64,000 bases of DNA. Origin: Pseudomonadota bacterium (GTDB lineage Bacteria; Pseudomonadota; Alphaproteobacteria; UBA1280; RI-95). How positions within the stretch are numbered: position 1 is the first letter of the stretch; every line of letters begins with the position of its first letter. The stretch spans positions 62,001-126,000 of the forward strand of contig WGLU01000008.1 in the NCBI GenBank assembly GCA_016125375.1, in the 5' to 3' direction. A program made the position numbers and the translations under genes. Under the pieces are notes generated by a model. It was not told where the DNA came from. It searched no databases and saw only the letters and a program-made list of their open reading frames with translations. Positions 34,281 to 43,182 of this stretch are shown here, one piece after another.

Positions 34281-34367
34281 GCCCAGGTGGCGGAATTGGT
34301 AGACGCGCTAGCTTCAGGTGCTAGTTCTCGCAAGGGAGTGGAAGTTCGAGTCTTCTCTTGGGCACCA
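34281..34367 (+). tRNA. tRNA-Leu (anticodon CAG), CCA encoded
   Basis: 87 bases. Acceptor arms GCCCAGG and CTTGGGC pair; the anticodon stem CTAGC/GCTAG holds loop TTCAGGT, giving anticodon CAG for CUG codons; a long variable arm, as in leucine tRNAs, precedes the T loop TTCGAGT; CCA is encoded at the 3' end. Own promoter and terminator. Confidence 0.97.
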
Positions 34368-34376
34368 AAGCAAAAC

Positions 34377-34398
34377 ACCCCCGCAAGGGGGTTTTTTT
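34377..34398 (+). terminator. Intrinsic terminator of tRNA-Leu
   Basis: ACCCCC/GGGGGT stem with GCAA loop, then seven T. The following 160 bases to 34562 contain no gene that I can see, only the leader of the carbonic anhydrase gene. Confidence 0.88.
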
Positions 34399-34561
34399 GT
34401 GCCCTTCATTAAACATCCGACCAGACAAAAAAAATCCTCTCAGCCAGCAAGCTTTTCCGCCATATCCCCTGTCTTACCCATTGTGCGTGGTTTCTTTTGC
34501 GGACAACGTCCCTAAGTTAAATAAAAGGCCAACTTTGGATAAAAACAAAAGGATCTGACCT

Positions 34562-35323
34562 ATGTACCTGGCAAGAACTTTGGGCACTGCCTGCCTGTGT
34601 GCGCTTATCAGCGTGAACACCGTATGGGCAGAGGACCAACACGCAGCCCCTCACTGGGGGTACGACGGCGCAGGCGCTCCCGTTTACTGGGGTGACCTGG
34701 ATGAAAGTTTCAAAACATGCACAACCGGTAATGTACAGTCACCCGTTGATATACGGCCAAACAGCGAACAGGCAAACCTGTCACCGTTGACTTTGAACTA
34801 CAAAACCACAGGCATGCATATTCTCAATAACGGCCACACCGTCCAGCTGAACTATGACAAGGGCAGCACCATGCAGGTCGGGAATGATGTGTACGACCTC
34901 GTACAGCTGCACTTCCACACCCCCAGCGAAAACCTGATTGACGGCAAGCGCTTTCCGATGGAGATGCACCTCGTCCACAAACGCGGTGACGGTACACTGG
35001 GCGTACTGGGTGTTATGATTCAGGAAGGACGGGCAAACACAACAGCCACCCGCATCTGGGACAACATGCCCATGCAGCAACAGGCCGAAACCACCATCCC
35101 CGGGAGCGATTTTAACGTCCTTGACCTCATTCCCGGCGACCTGCACTACTACGGCTTTATGGGGTCGTTAACAACACCGCCCTGCACTGAAGGTGTGCAC
35201 TGGCATGTGCTGCAGACGCCCATTACCTTCTCGGCCGAGCAGATCGAGCAGTTCCGCAAGGCCTTTGCCATGAATGCCCGGCCGCCCCAGCACCTGAACG
35301 GACGCCCTGTAGCAACCGACTAG
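34562..35323 (+). CDS. Alpha-class carbonic anhydrase, exported
   Basis: 253 residues. Signal peptide of about 23 residues ending NTVWAE. Zinc ligands are seen as LHFHTPSEN (two His) and EMHLVHK (third His); also TGNVQSPVDI and SLTTPPCTEGVHWHV, all typical. It hydrates CO2 in the periplasm. Start: ATG at 34562 after AAGGATCTGACC. Size is normal for bacterial alpha-type enzymes. Stands alone between tRNA-Leu and the ABC exporter operon. Confidence 0.96.
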   Translation: MYLARTLGTACLCALISVNTVWAEDQHAAPHWGYDGAGAPVYWGDLDESFKTCTTGNVQSPVDIRPNSEQANLSPLTLNYKTTGMHILNNGHTVQLNYDKGSTMQVGNDVYDLVQLHFHTPSENLIDGKRFPMEMHLVHKRGDGTLGVLGVMIQEGRANTTATRIWDNMPMQQQAETTIPGSDFNVLDLIPGDLHYYGFMGSLTTPPCTEGVHWHVLQTPITFSAEQIEQFRKAFAMNARPPQHLNGRPVATD

Positions 35324-35337
35324 GGTAAAGGGCCAAG

Positions 35338-35366
35338 AAAAAGCGGGCACCCTGTGCCCGCTTTTT
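35338..35366. terminator. Bidirectional terminator between carbonic anhydrase and ABC exporter genes
   Basis: AAAAAGCGGGCAC/GTGCCCGCTTTTT 13-bp stem with three-base loop; A and T runs at both ends serve both strands. It touches the stop of the exporter gene. Confidence 0.93.
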
Positions 35367-37146
35367 ATGCGCTGGCCGCGTGTTTCTGGTATTCCTGCCA
35401 CAATCGGTAAAAGGCCCCGCGCTGGGCCAGCAGGTCATTCATACTGCCCTGCTCCAACACTTTGCCGTCAGCCATAAAATAGATTTCGTCAAACATATGC
35501 AGCAGGTGCAGACGGTGAATGGATGACACCACACACATATCCGGAAACGCCGCGAACAGGTTTTCGTAGATCTTAGCCTCGGTCAGGGCATCCACACTGC
35601 TGGTGGGCTCGTCCAGCAGCAGGAGCGAACTGTCCTTGGCCGCAAACACACCGCGCGCCAGCGCAAGACGCTGTTTCTGCCCGCCGGAAAGGTTGACGCC
35701 CTTCTCGCGGATATCCGTCTCCACCCCCTTGGGCAGGTCGGCAGCAACGGTATCAAAGCAGGCAATGCGCATGGCTTCGGCACGTTCTGTGTCCGTATGG
35801 GGCAGGCCGACGGTGATGTTGTAGGCAATTGTGTTTTCGAAAATCTCCGGTTCCTGCGGCACCAAAGTTGAGATGCCCATGAGCGGCAGGGCGCTGTCGA
35901 ACGCAACCCCGTCCACAGTCAGTTTTGCCGTCTCGCTTTCGTACAGCCCCCGCAGGATGGACATCAGCGTGCTCTTGCCCGCACCACTGTGGCCCACAAG
36001 GGCAATTTTACGTCCACGTTGAAGGAGCATGGTCACATCCTGCAACTGGTGTTCCCGCTGTTCCTTGTCCGCATACCGGAAGTTGATGTGACTGACCGTC
36101 GCCTGTTGCCAGTCGCGCAGCGTGGGCAGGTCCTGCGCACGGGTTTTATCCAGCGCCTGCCATGCCTGCAAAATGGGTTGTACGGCTTGCAGGTCGGTGT
36201 GGCCGCGCATCAGGTTCATGTACGCCATGGCGAAGGACGTGAGCGCGTAGTTAAGCTGCTTCATGTACTGGAACAGCGCCACAACCGTACCGGCCATGAC
36301 CAGCCCGTGACTGTCCACGCTGTACCAGATGTAACCGACAAGCGCGCAGACCTCGATAAGCGTAATAAACACCCACAGGCTGAACCATTTAATCTCGTTA
36401 AGCACATTTGCCTTATCGAACGGACCAAACAGGCTAAGCAGGCGCGTCACCAGCTCGTTATGGGTCAGCTGCTCCAGACGTAAAGTAATCACGGTGGAGA
36501 TGTTGCCCATGTAGTCGTAAAAGGCGGAGGAAAAGAGGTGCTCGCGTTCGTTTTCCGCATCGTAATAGGTCACCAGCTTGCGGTCGAACAGCGCCATAAC
36601 GCTGAACACCACCACTGCTGACAGCAGGACGGGAACCCCCACCACAGGCGCAATCAGCAACATGGCAACCACGGCGCCTGCAAAGCGGAATCCGATTTCC
36701 AGATACCAGAACTGGCTGCTGGAAAAATCGTACAGGGCGCGCGCGCCTTTGTTGATGCGGTTGATGATACTGCCGGAATGGTGGTCCTGATGCCACTGGA
36801 GCGGCAGGTCGGTCACTTTGGCATACAACTCGTCATAAAAGCGGCGGCGTATCTGGAAGGCGGTGCGGTTTTCGATAACGCGTGCCGGACCATGGAACGC
36901 CCAGAACCCCATCATCAGCAGGCCATAGATGGCCATCCAGTACAGGGCATCCATCAACATGGTCGGGCCGCCCTGTTGCAGGGTGTTCACGGTCTCGCCC
37001 ACGACCCACGGCTGCCATAACACAAATGTGTTTGCCGTTAAAAATGCCAGATAGGTACCCACCACATAAGGGCGGCGGCGGCCAGCGAAGTGCCAGACGG
37101 CCTGAAACATATAAAGCGCGTGAATGCGGGAGAACTTTTCCATCAA
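35365..37146 (-). CDS. ABC exporter (fused membrane and ATPase domains), third in the operon
   Basis: 593 residues: a six-helix membrane domain (about 20-320) and an ATPase domain (about 350-590). Seen: Walker A GHSGAGKST, signature NLSGGQKQRLALARG, Walker B SLLLLDEPTSSVD and an H-loop SSIHRLHLL. It differs from the two upstream exporters (HRLHLL in place of AHRLSTI), so it is the most diverged of the three. Four-base gap to the upstream gene. Substrate cannot be told; a heterodimer with a neighbour is possible. Confidence 0.9.
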   Translation of the reverse strand: MMEKFSRIHALYMFQAVWHFAGRRRPYVVGTYLAFLTANTFVLWQPWVVGETVNTLQQGGPTMLMDALYWMAIYGLLMMGFWAFHGPARVIENRTAFQIRRRFYDELYAKVTDLPLQWHQDHHSGSIINRINKGARALYDFSSSQFWYLEIGFRFAGAVVAMLLIAPVVGVPVLLSAVVVFSVMALFDRKLVTYYDAENEREHLFSSAFYDYMGNISTVITLRLEQLTHNELVTRLLSLFGPFDKANVLNEIKWFSLWVFITLIEVCALVGYIWYSVDSHGLVMAGTVVALFQYMKQLNYALTSFAMAYMNLMRGHTDLQAVQPILQAWQALDKTRAQDLPTLRDWQQATVSHINFRYADKEQREHQLQDVTMLLQRGRKIALVGHSGAGKSTLMSILRGLYESETAKLTVDGVAFDSALPLMGISTLVPQEPEIFENTIAYNITVGLPHTDTERAEAMRIACFDTVAADLPKGVETDIREKGVNLSGGQKQRLALARGVFAAKDSSLLLLDEPTSSVDALTEAKIYENLFAAFPDMCVVSSIHRLHLLHMFDEIYFMADGKVLEQGSMNDLLAQRGAFYRLWQEYQKHAASA

Positions 37147-37149
37147 CGC

Positions 37150-39000
37150 CTACTCCGGCAAAAAGCCGCCTGCCTGCATATTCCACAGGCGGGCATAAAG
37201 GCCACGGGGCTTTCTCAACAGCTCCTCATGGGTGCCATCTTCAATCACATCGCCATCCTCGAACACCAGAATACGGTCCATGTTGGCGATGGTGGACAGA
37301 CGGTGCGCAATCACCAGCACGGTGCGCCCGGCCATGGCCTGTGCCATGGCGTTCTGGATGTATTTCTCGGATTCGGAATCCAGCGCGCTTGTCGCCTCGT
37401 CCAGCACCAGCACGGGGGCACTTTTGAGCATGGCACGGGCAATGGCAATACGCTGACGCTGCCCGCCGGAGAGTTTAATACCCCGCTCGCCGACTAGCGC
37501 GTCATATCCTTCGGGAATCAGGCGGATGAACTCGTCGCAGAACGTCTGACGGGCAACCTCTTCTACCTCGTCATCGGTCGCGTCCACGCGCCCGTAGCGG
37601 ATGTTTTCTTTCAGCGACCGGTGGAACAGCATCGGGTCCTGCGGAATGGTGGAAATGCTTTCACGCAGACTTTCCTGCGTGACGCCGGCAATGTCCTGTC
37701 CGTCAATTTCAATCGCCCCGCCGTCCAGATCGTACAGGCGCAGCAGCAGATTGACGAACGTGCTTTTACCCGCACCTGAAGGACCAACAAGCCCGACCTT
37801 CTGTCCGGCCGGAATCGTCAGGTTAAGGTTCTTGAACACGGGGGTGCCGTCCCGATAGCAGAACGTCACGTCGCTAAAGACAATCTCGCCTTTGGTCACG
37901 GCCAGTTCTTTGGCACCGGGAGCATCGGTTACCGCGTGGGGACGTGTCAGCAGGTCAATGCCCTCGTTCGCTGTGCCCACCTGTTCGGCAATCTCCAGAA
38001 AGCGGGTGCTGAGCCCCTTGACCGATTCCGACAGCAACATCCCCAGTGTCATCACCATGGCAAAGTCACCGGCACCGATGGTCCCCGCCTGCCACAGTTG
38101 CAAGGCCATCACCACCAGCGCCACCATCAACACCAGCGAGGCGGCTTCCTGCAGAATACGGATATATTCCATGATGATGTACACCCTCTGGGCGGTATGC
38201 ACCTCCTGGTTCAGGTAGCGGGCCAGATAGTCGCGCTCGTAGTTCGCGCGGGAAAATGCCCGGATGTTGGCCATGTTGGTCACGGCGTCCACAATTTTGC
38301 CCGTCAGGGTACTGCGGGCGCGGGCGTAGGCCTCCACATCCCGGCGAGTGTAGGTAGACAGGATGTAGGATGCCACCACATAAACAACCGACCAGCCAAA
38401 TAGCATCAGCGTGAGCGTACCGTCCACATGGGACAGGAAAAAGAGCGCCATGCCGAGGCGGATCATCATCGGCATCAGGTCAAAGGAAAAGACCATGATG
38501 ATGTCGCCGACCTTGGTGGCAACCTCGTTGATTTTATGGGCCAGCGACCCGGCAAAGTTGCCCAGAAAGTATCCGTGTGCGTGCTGCTGCATATAGGCGA
38601 ACAGTTCGTCGCGCATATGGGCGCGCATGGGCGGGCGGGCATACATGAAAAAGATGCCTTCCAACCGCTTGCAGGCGATGTTGGCGGCAGAGATACCCAC
38701 AAATATCCAGAGCGGCGTTGCAAAGTGGGCGAGCATTCCCTCCAGCCCCGTTACCGTACCGGCAGGCATGCTGGCCGCGGCGTCCATAATACCCTTGATG
38801 GCATAGGGCACGGACATCGCCGTAACCGCGGACAAAATGCCGAACAACCACGTAACAGCAAAGGCGCGCCAGTGGCGACGCGACAGGAAGTACCAGATAA
38901 AGGGCAACAGCCTGTCCGGTAGTGTGCGCACCTGTGGTGCGGCGATACTCTGCCAGGACTTGCGCTTTGCTGATGGGGCGGTGGCCAGTTCTGCTGACAT
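37150..39000 (-). CDS. ABC exporter (fused membrane and ATPase domains), second in the operon
   Basis: 616 residues. Membrane domain about 30-340, ATPase domain about 370-610 with GPSGAGKST, LSGGQRQRIAIARAML, VLVLDEATSALDSESE and AHRLSTIANMD. Ends ARLWNMQAGGFLPE, exactly as in the upstream exporter. Most of the ATPase domain is close to that of the first gene, whereas the membrane domains have diverged, suggesting duplication plus gene conversion or selection. Four-base gap to the upstream gene. Confidence 0.92.
   Translation of the reverse strand: MSAELATAPSAKRKSWQSIAAPQVRTLPDRLLPFIWYFLSRRHWRAFAVTWLFGILSAVTAMSVPYAIKGIMDAAASMPAGTVTGLEGMLAHFATPLWIFVGISAANIACKRLEGIFFMYARPPMRAHMRDELFAYMQQHAHGYFLGNFAGSLAHKINEVATKVGDIIMVFSFDLMPMMIRLGMALFFLSHVDGTLTLMLFGWSVVYVVASYILSTYTRRDVEAYARARSTLTGKIVDAVTNMANIRAFSRANYERDYLARYLNQEVHTAQRVYIIMEYIRILQEAASLVLMVALVVMALQLWQAGTIGAGDFAMVMTLGMLLSESVKGLSTRFLEIAEQVGTANEGIDLLTRPHAVTDAPGAKELAVTKGEIVFSDVTFCYRDGTPVFKNLNLTIPAGQKVGLVGPSGAGKSTFVNLLLRLYDLDGGAIEIDGQDIAGVTQESLRESISTIPQDPMLFHRSLKENIRYGRVDATDDEVEEVARQTFCDEFIRLIPEGYDALVGERGIKLSGGQRQRIAIARAMLKSAPVLVLDEATSALDSESEKYIQNAMAQAMAGRTVLVIAHRLSTIANMDRILVFEDGDVIEDGTHEELLRKPRGLYARLWNMQAGGFLPE
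37151..37203. repeat. Direct repeat, copy 1, at the end of an ABC exporter gene
   Basis: 53 bases identical to 39005-39057 except one position; covers the final codons (AGGFLPE region) of both exporter genes. Confidence 0.9.
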
Positions 39001-39003
39001 GAA

Positions 39004-40845
39004 TTACTCCGGCAAAAAGCCGCCGGCCTGCATATTCCACAGGCGGGCATAAAGGCCGTTACGCTTGAGCAGTTCTTCGTGACTGCCGTCTTCGACAATG
39101 CGGCCTTGGTCAAACACAAGGATGCGGTCCATATTGGCGATGGTCGACAGACGGTGCGCAATCACCAGCACTGTGCGCTCTTTCATCAAATCGTCCAGAC
39201 TCTGCTGGATGTACCGTTCGGACTCGGAATCCAGCGACGATGTGGCCTCGTCCAGAACCAGAATCGGCGCGTCTTTGACCATGGCGCGGGCAATGGCGAT
39301 GCGCTGGCGCTGACCGCCGGAGAGCTTGACCCCCCGTTCGCCCACCAGCGCGTCATAGCCTTCCGGCACGTCCTGAATAAAGTCGTGGCAGTAGGCACGG
39401 CGGCTGGCTTCCAGCACCTCTTCATCCGTGGCATCCTCGCGCCCGTAGCGAATATTTTCTTTCAGGGTACGGTGGAACAGCATCGGGTCCTGCGGAATCA
39501 TGGCAATATTGGCACGCAGACTGTCCTGCCGGACATGGGCGATGTCCTGCCCGTCAATTTCAATCGCGCCGCCATTCAGGTCATGCAGGCGCAGCAGCAA
39601 GTTGACGAAGGTGCTCTTGCCCGCGCCACTATGCCCCACCAGCCCGATTTTCTGCCCACCTTCAATGGTGACGTTCAACCCGTCAAACACGGCAACACCG
39701 GCTTTGTGGGCAAAAGTCACATCTTTAAAAACAACGCGGCCGTTGGGCACTTTCAGAGCAGGCGCTGCGGGCACATCCACAATCTCGTGCGGACGGATGA
39801 TGATGCTCACCCCATCGTTGATGTTGCCCACGTATTCAAAAAACTCCAAAAAGCGGCGGCTCAGACCCCGTGCGTCATTCACCAGCGTGGTACACAGGCC
39901 GAACACGACCACGAACGCCCCCATGGAGATCTCGCCCGCGGCCCACAGGCGCATGGCGTACATCACCATCCCCACCAGCAAGGACGCAGCCGCAAGGAAC
40001 TGGAACCAGCGCATGATTTCCATAAACCAGAAGGTCTTGCGGGCTTTCATCACCTCCATTTGCAGGTAGTCCTTGAGGTACTCCCGCTCATAACGGCGGC
40101 GGCTGAACAGTTTGATGTTCATGATGTTGGTCACCGCATCGACAACCTTGCCGCTGACTAGACTGCGCGCCGCGGCAAAATCGCTGGCCAGAACCCGGCA
40201 GCGGCGCGCCAGCAGGAACGATACCGCCACATAGACCATCGTCCACATGGCCAGCACGGCGGCCAGCTCCGTATGGGCTTTGAACAGCAGGTACATGGAT
40301 ACGCTAAAGCTGACTGTCACAGGCCAAAAGTCGAACATCACCGTCCACAGGGCGTGGTTCACACTGGTGGCGACCTCGGTAATACGGTTGGCCAGCGACC
40401 CGGCAAACTGCCCCATAAAATAGCGGTGGGAGTGGTGTTGCAGATACGCAAACAGCCCCTCGCGCGTGCGGGCACGCAGGGCGGGGCCGATAATCACCAG
40501 AATACTGCCGCTGGTCCGCGAGCAGAGGATGAGCATCAGGTTGAGCAGGGCAAAGTGCACCAGCGGCGACCACATCACATCCAGCACGTTGGCAGAGGTG
40601 ATAGTGCCTTCAACAGCGCGCATACTGTCAACCAGACGGCCAACCGTTGCCGACATCAGCACAGGTGCTGCGGCCTGACCGGCTTCCAACAAAATCATCA
40701 CCGATAGACCAAGCCAGTAATACCGGATAAAATACAAACTGAACTTGAGCGGCTGGTTCGGCAATGGCGGCGCATCGGCGGCGCGCACCGAAACAGGCGC
40801 GGCACCTGCCGCAACGGAAACCGGGTTTTCAAGAACGTCGGACAT
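39004..40845 (-). CDS. ABC exporter (fused membrane and ATPase domains), first in the operon
   Basis: 613 residues from the ATG at 40845 (GGGGGA upstream). Hydrophilic N terminus, six-helix membrane domain (about 40-345), ATPase domain (about 375-610) with GHSGAGKST, LSGGQRQRIAIARAMV, ILVLDEATSSLDSESE and AHRLSTIANMD. First gene of a three-gene exporter operon ending at 35365. The family includes lipid A, lipid and peptide exporters; substrate not predictable from sequence. Confidence 0.92.
   Translation of the reverse strand: MSDVLENPVSVAAGAAPVSVRAADAPPLPNQPLKFSLYFIRYYWLGLSVMILLEAGQAAAPVLMSATVGRLVDSMRAVEGTITSANVLDVMWSPLVHFALLNLMLILCSRTSGSILVIIGPALRARTREGLFAYLQHHSHRYFMGQFAGSLANRITEVATSVNHALWTVMFDFWPVTVSFSVSMYLLFKAHTELAAVLAMWTMVYVAVSFLLARRCRVLASDFAAARSLVSGKVVDAVTNIMNIKLFSRRRYEREYLKDYLQMEVMKARKTFWFMEIMRWFQFLAAASLLVGMVMYAMRLWAAGEISMGAFVVVFGLCTTLVNDARGLSRRFLEFFEYVGNINDGVSIIIRPHEIVDVPAAPALKVPNGRVVFKDVTFAHKAGVAVFDGLNVTIEGGQKIGLVGHSGAGKSTFVNLLLRLHDLNGGAIEIDGQDIAHVRQDSLRANIAMIPQDPMLFHRTLKENIRYGREDATDEEVLEASRRAYCHDFIQDVPEGYDALVGERGVKLSGGQRQRIAIARAMVKDAPILVLDEATSSLDSESERYIQQSLDDLMKERTVLVIAHRLSTIANMDRILVFDQGRIVEDGSHEELLKRNGLYARLWNMQAGGFLPE
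39005..39057. repeat. Direct repeat, copy 2, at the end of an ABC exporter gene
   Basis: Partner of 37151-37203, one mismatch in 53 bases. Confidence 0.9.
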
Positions 40846-40913
40846 GGTTTTCCCCCGTGCAGGCAAGAGTTGAAATAAGCGGCGAAGGCGACCAGTCAAG
40901 AAACGGCGTGTGC

Positions 40914-41636
40914 ATGATTCGTGACGTGTCCCATATGCTAATAGGCTTTGCGGCCCACGGCAAGCGCGAGGATGGACAAAAAATGCTCAAACAGGCACGT
41001 ATAATTGCTCTGGCTCCCTATGACACGCCCCTGACACAGGACGACTGTGTCCTCCTGCGGGCCAGCCTGATTGAAAATGACGTCAACCTGCCGCAACACG
41101 CCCTGGAAAACCTGCACCGCCGCGTCCTGACGGCCTGCCGTCTGCACGGTGACGCCGCAGCCGATGCCTACCTTGGCATCCGCAGTCACTTCCGCACCAT
41201 TTTCGTCCCCGAACATGTGGACCGCGCCCTGAACAGTTATATCGACCTGTGCGAGGGTACTTTTACTCTGGAAGAGGTTGTCCGCGGAGCGGATATTCGT
41301 CTGCTGGCACCGTTGTTCACCTGCGGCATTACGGGTATGGGGCTGGCCCACCACTTGCTGCGCCACCCGGACGAACGGGTGCTGGGCAGCATCTTCGGCG
41401 ACCTGCACGGACGAATTTACTGGGGTAACTTTACCAGCCAGGAACGGCTGGATGCCCGGACCTGCCTGAGCGCCTTCCCGACCTGCGAAGTGGTTACGGA
41501 ACTCAAACAGGCGCTGGAGGCACGCAACCGTTCCTATGAGCTGAAATATCTGCTGGAGAGCATTCTCCAGCCGCAGCAAAGCGGGGCGACAGTCACCCCC
41601 CTATTTGTATGTCCGGTGCCAGATAAAGCAGAATAA
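40914..41636 (+). CDS. Unknown helical protein overlapping uppP
   Basis: 240 residues from the ATG at 40914. Mostly helical and soluble by eye, with no motif that I recognise. Start uncertain: the ATG at 40980 (MLKQARIIALAPY) has GAGGA about ten bases upstream and leaves out a less protein-like N terminus, so it may be the true start; a promoter-like TAATAG lies between. Divergent from the exporter operon. Its last 44 bases overlap the end of the convergent uppP gene. Confidence 0.65.
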   Translation: MIRDVSHMLIGFAAHGKREDGQKMLKQARIIALAPYDTPLTQDDCVLLRASLIENDVNLPQHALENLHRRVLTACRLHGDAAADAYLGIRSHFRTIFVPEHVDRALNSYIDLCEGTFTLEEVVRGADIRLLAPLFTCGITGMGLAHHLLRHPDERVLGSIFGDLHGRIYWGNFTSQERLDARTCLSAFPTCEVVTELKQALEARNRSYELKYLLESILQPQQSGATVTPLFVCPVPDKAE

Positions 41637-42417
41637 CACCCAACACCACGCGGTAGAGGACAAAGGGCCAAAAGCCCGTCTTGCCGATAAGCTTCATCAA
41701 CCCATGTATGGCCAGCATCGCCGCAAGGAATGAAATAGCCGCGCCGGAGAGCAAATCCCACAGCGCTGTATGCCAGTTGATCTCGGCATGGAACATATCA
41801 CCGGCCGAAGCACCGCCTACCAATACAATCACCGGAATTGCCATCAGCATGGAAAAGTAGGCCGATGTATCGCGGCTCAGACCCAGCAGCCGCCCCGCCG
41901 TCATGGTAATGCCCGAGCGCGAGGTGCCCGGAATCACCGCCAGCGCCTGCAACACACCAAACATCAACACGTGTTTGAGGCCGAACTTGGCAACCGGCAC
42001 ATCCGCACCCTCTGTCCGGCGGTCAGCCAGCCCCAGCAACAGACCAAAAATAAGCGACGTCAGGCCCAGCACAACAAAACTGCGACCCTGTGTTTCCACA
42101 AAGTCCTTCAGCAGGAGCCCGGCAATCCCTACAGGGATGGTAGCGACGGCCAGCAATTGTAACAGTCGGGCGTCTTCGGTCTTAAAACGGCCACGCACAT
42201 GGTCCAGCGCCCCCAGAATCATCCGCCACGTATCGGCACGGAAGTACCACATCACCGCACCCAGCGTCCCCAGATGCACGGCGATATCGAACACAATCCC
42301 CTGATCCGGCCAACCGGTCAGCAAAGGAACCAGCACCAAGTGGGCGCTGGAGGAAACAGGCAGGAACTCGGTAATCCCCTGAACAACGCCGAGGGTGACG
42401 ATTTCGAGCAAGGTCAT
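41593..42417 (-). CDS. uppP: Undecaprenyl-diphosphatase
   Basis: 274 residues, multi-pass membrane protein. Dephosphorylates undecaprenyl diphosphate to recycle the lipid carrier of cell-wall synthesis. Diagnostic motifs: GITEFLPVSSSAHLVL near the N terminus and PGTSRSGITMTAGRLLG near residue 165. Start: ATG at 42417 with AAGG ten bases upstream; a TTG two codons earlier is less likely. Confidence 0.96.
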   Translation of the reverse strand: MTLLEIVTLGVVQGITEFLPVSSSAHLVLVPLLTGWPDQGIVFDIAVHLGTLGAVMWYFRADTWRMILGALDHVRGRFKTEDARLLQLLAVATIPVGIAGLLLKDFVETQGRSFVVLGLTSLIFGLLLGLADRRTEGADVPVAKFGLKHVLMFGVLQALAVIPGTSRSGITMTAGRLLGLSRDTSAYFSMLMAIPVIVLVGGASAGDMFHAEINWHTALWDLLSGAAISFLAAMLAIHGLMKLIGKTGFWPFVLYRVVLGVILLYLAPDIQIGG

Positions 42418-42480
42418 GTGCAATGCACCTTATTGTTACGCTAAGGGCAGAGTTTACTGCACCGCCGCGACGGCTGCCAT

Positions 42481-42511
42481 AAAAAAACGCCACCCCCATA
42501 ACCGGGGGTGG
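42481..42511 (-). terminator. Intrinsic terminator of the lipoprotein gene
   Basis: GCCACCCCC/GGGGGTGGC stem (42488-42496 with 42503-42511) then six T on minus; ten bases past the stop at 42521. Confidence 0.92.
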
Positions 42512-42520
42512 CTGTATCGC

Positions 42521-43063
42521 TTACAGGGTGGGCTCACCCTTTTTGTCGGCTTTGATTTGCTGGCCGCTGCGCAGCACTTTGCCGTTCTTCCAGTCGTCCC
42601 AGTCGCCCGGGTTGACCGTCAGCCAGCGCACCGAGGTGGCGCCGTAGGTCATCCGCACTTCGACGAAGCGCTCGGAATAGCCGTCGTAGGTTTCCACCCA
42701 CACGTAGACCTTGTCCACGAAGGCGGTCTGGCCGGCGGGAATCAGATCCTGCGGTTTGTTGGTCGCCTGCTTGAGGCAGCCGGTGATGTCCTGGGTGGCG
42801 CCGTCCTTCTTCAGGGCGTCAATGTCCAGACCGGTGACGTCGCCGGAGTAGCGGCTCTTGGTGCGGCTCACGCCGTTGTCGATGTAGCTGATGTCCACGT
42901 ACCAGGCGCTGCTGTAGCGCAGCTTGGCCTTGGCGGCCACACCGACAGGTACGTATTCACAGACGGTCCGGTTCGGGCCGACGCCGTCGAGGTACATCTC
43001 CTGACAGGCCGAAAGCAGGAGCATGGCCGGCAAGAGCGCGAGAATGGCAAGGCGTTTGAACAT
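42521..43063 (-). CDS. Small lipoprotein, unknown function
   Basis: 180 residues. Signal peptide with lipobox LLLSACQE (cysteine near residue 20), so lipid-anchored; the residue after Cys is Gln, not Asp, which would favour the outer membrane by the Lol rule known in enterics. The mature part is about 160 residues with several aromatic beta-like stretches (KVYVWVETYDGYSERFVEVRMTYG). No known family. Start: ATG at 43063 with AAGGGA at eight-base spacing. Own promoter, leader and terminator. Confidence 0.82.
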   Translation of the reverse strand: MFKRLAILALLPAMLLLSACQEMYLDGVGPNRTVCEYVPVGVAAKAKLRYSSAWYVDISYIDNGVSRTKSRYSGDVTGLDIDALKKDGATQDITGCLKQATNKPQDLIPAGQTAFVDKVYVWVETYDGYSERFVEVRMTYGATSVRWLTVNPGDWDDWKNGKVLRSGQQIKADKKGEPTL

Positions 43064-43116
43064 GATGAGAATCCCTTCCAGGGGCAAAACGGGAAATAAA
43101 AGGTGGAGTCCCGGCA

Positions 43117-43145
43117 AACTTATGCTGTTGTATACAAAAAATCAA
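43117..43145 (-). promoter_or_regulatory. Candidate promoter of the lipoprotein gene
   Basis: Minus-strand TTGATT, 17-base spacer, TAAGTT. The spacer contains TTGTATACAA, a palindrome also found beside the promoter of family gene A. Confidence 0.5.
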
Positions 43146-43182
43146 GCCCCAAGAGCGCTGGTTTTTACCCGGACAGGAAGGT

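Noticed and set aside
34281-34367. tRNA-Leu as an integration site for the neighbouring three-gene family
   Set aside because: The family genes lie on the 5' side, no integrase is present and I see no repeat of the tRNA 3' end on their far side.
32930-34378. Long start of family gene C at 34378
   Set aside because: The extension covers the tRNA-Leu gene and the pyrimidine-rich leader; the ATG at 34102 has GGAGG.
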